A DNA stretch of 64,000 bases, taken from the NCBI RefSeq assembly GCF_001748245.1, contig NZ_BDFO01000001.1, positions 746,828 to 810,827 of the forward strand. The letters are read 5' to 3'. Below, one piece after another: positions 63,787 through 64,000 of this stretch. A program made the translations under genes and the position numbers. The first letter of the stretch is position 1. Each line of letters starts with the position of its first letter. The notes below the pieces were generated by a model that made no database searches, was not told where the DNA came from, and worked only from the letters and a program-made list of their open reading frames with translations. The DNA comes from Oligoflexus tunisiensis (lineage in GTDB: Bacteria; Bdellovibrionota_B; Oligoflexia; Oligoflexales; Oligoflexaceae).

Positions 63787-64000
63787 ATGGCGAACCTTAG
63801 GGATGAACTGGCGGAAGCCATTGAATCCTGGTTGAAGACGCGGAAAAACTCTTCGCTTCAGGTTCTATCAAACCTAAGTTCGGTGCCTTACTCATCAATC
63901 AGGCGGATTGTCCAGAAGGAAGTAAGTGCCTCCGCAACCAACGCCATGCAGATAGCTGCCGTCATCTTTCCCCGCAAGGAAGGTGCTCAGTTCATCCTAA
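63787..64000 (+). CDS. HTH regulator, N-terminal part (cut by window edge)
   Basis: Starts at the ATG at 63787 with GGGAGG 7 bases upstream. Visible residues (ANLRDELAEAIESWLKTRK, then SLQVLSNLSSVPYSSIRRIV) resemble the N terminus of the regulator at 11837, where LIKGWVAENRGRNL precedes the HTH. It is probably of the same Bdellovibrionota-type regulator family. The rest lies outside the window. Confidence 0.65.
   Translation, partial: MANLRDELAEAIESWLKTRKNSSLQVLSNLSSVPYSSIRRIVQKEVSASATNAMQIAAVIFPRKEGAQFIL

Overview
This window looks like a piece of the chromosome of a Gram-negative bacterium of the Bdellovibrionota, most likely an Oligoflexus-type Oligoflexia. I infer this from TIGR02147-like regulators, many small secreted proteins and lipoproteins, outer-membrane and signal-peptide features, chemotaxis genes with sigma-28 promoters and moderately high G+C. 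No rRNA, tRNA or CRISPR array was recognised.

Positions 1-37,000 read as ordinary backbone. They hold a DEAD-box helicase (cut by the window edge) and an RRM RNA-binding protein, an envelope gene pair, an RlmD/TrmA-type methyltransferase, an EcsC protein, a CobB-type sirtuin, an enlarged signal peptidase I, HutD, a tyrosinase-like lipoprotein and an Old Yellow Enzyme. Next come an ECF42 sigma factor with its YCII/DGPF operon (13.1-16.9 kb) and a hybrid kinase/CheR/hybrid kinase operon (17.1-23.1 kb). These are followed by a phosphoribosyltransferase-hydrolase fusion, a 7TM-DISM nucleotide cyclase and an ECF41 sigma factor with its FAD oxidoreductase (27.2-29.3 kb). Small envelope and stress proteins and general metabolic genes fill the rest. 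Both ECF operons are preceded by a sequence that fits the promoter expected for their own sigma family.

Positions 37,000-43,000 carry a lone RHH protein, an N-formylglutamate-amidohydrolase-like secreted protein, an MCP and CheW pair behind a clear sigma-28 promoter, and a matrixin-like lipoprotein.

Positions 43,000-64,000 form an accessory, often A+T-richer region. It contains a secreted EndoU-type toxin candidate with a putative immunity gene, an AbiE-like type IV toxin-antitoxin pair with a GTTCAC operator cluster, and two decayed VWA gene tails. One of these lies behind a decayed copy of the start of a TM0106-type nuclease-helicase gene whose intact relative lies at 54.5 kb. The region also has a serpin fragment, an IS91 remnant fused in frame to a chemotaxis CheX-like gene that keeps its own sigma-28 promoter, an IS66 element, a DUF4258/XRE toxin-antitoxin pair, orphan TetR-type operators, a CPBP membrane protease, a HEAT-repeat protein, a broken transposase and a three-gene operon for secreted proteins. 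The mixture of insertion-sequence debris, toxin-antitoxin pairs and broken paralogues marks it as an integration hot spot.
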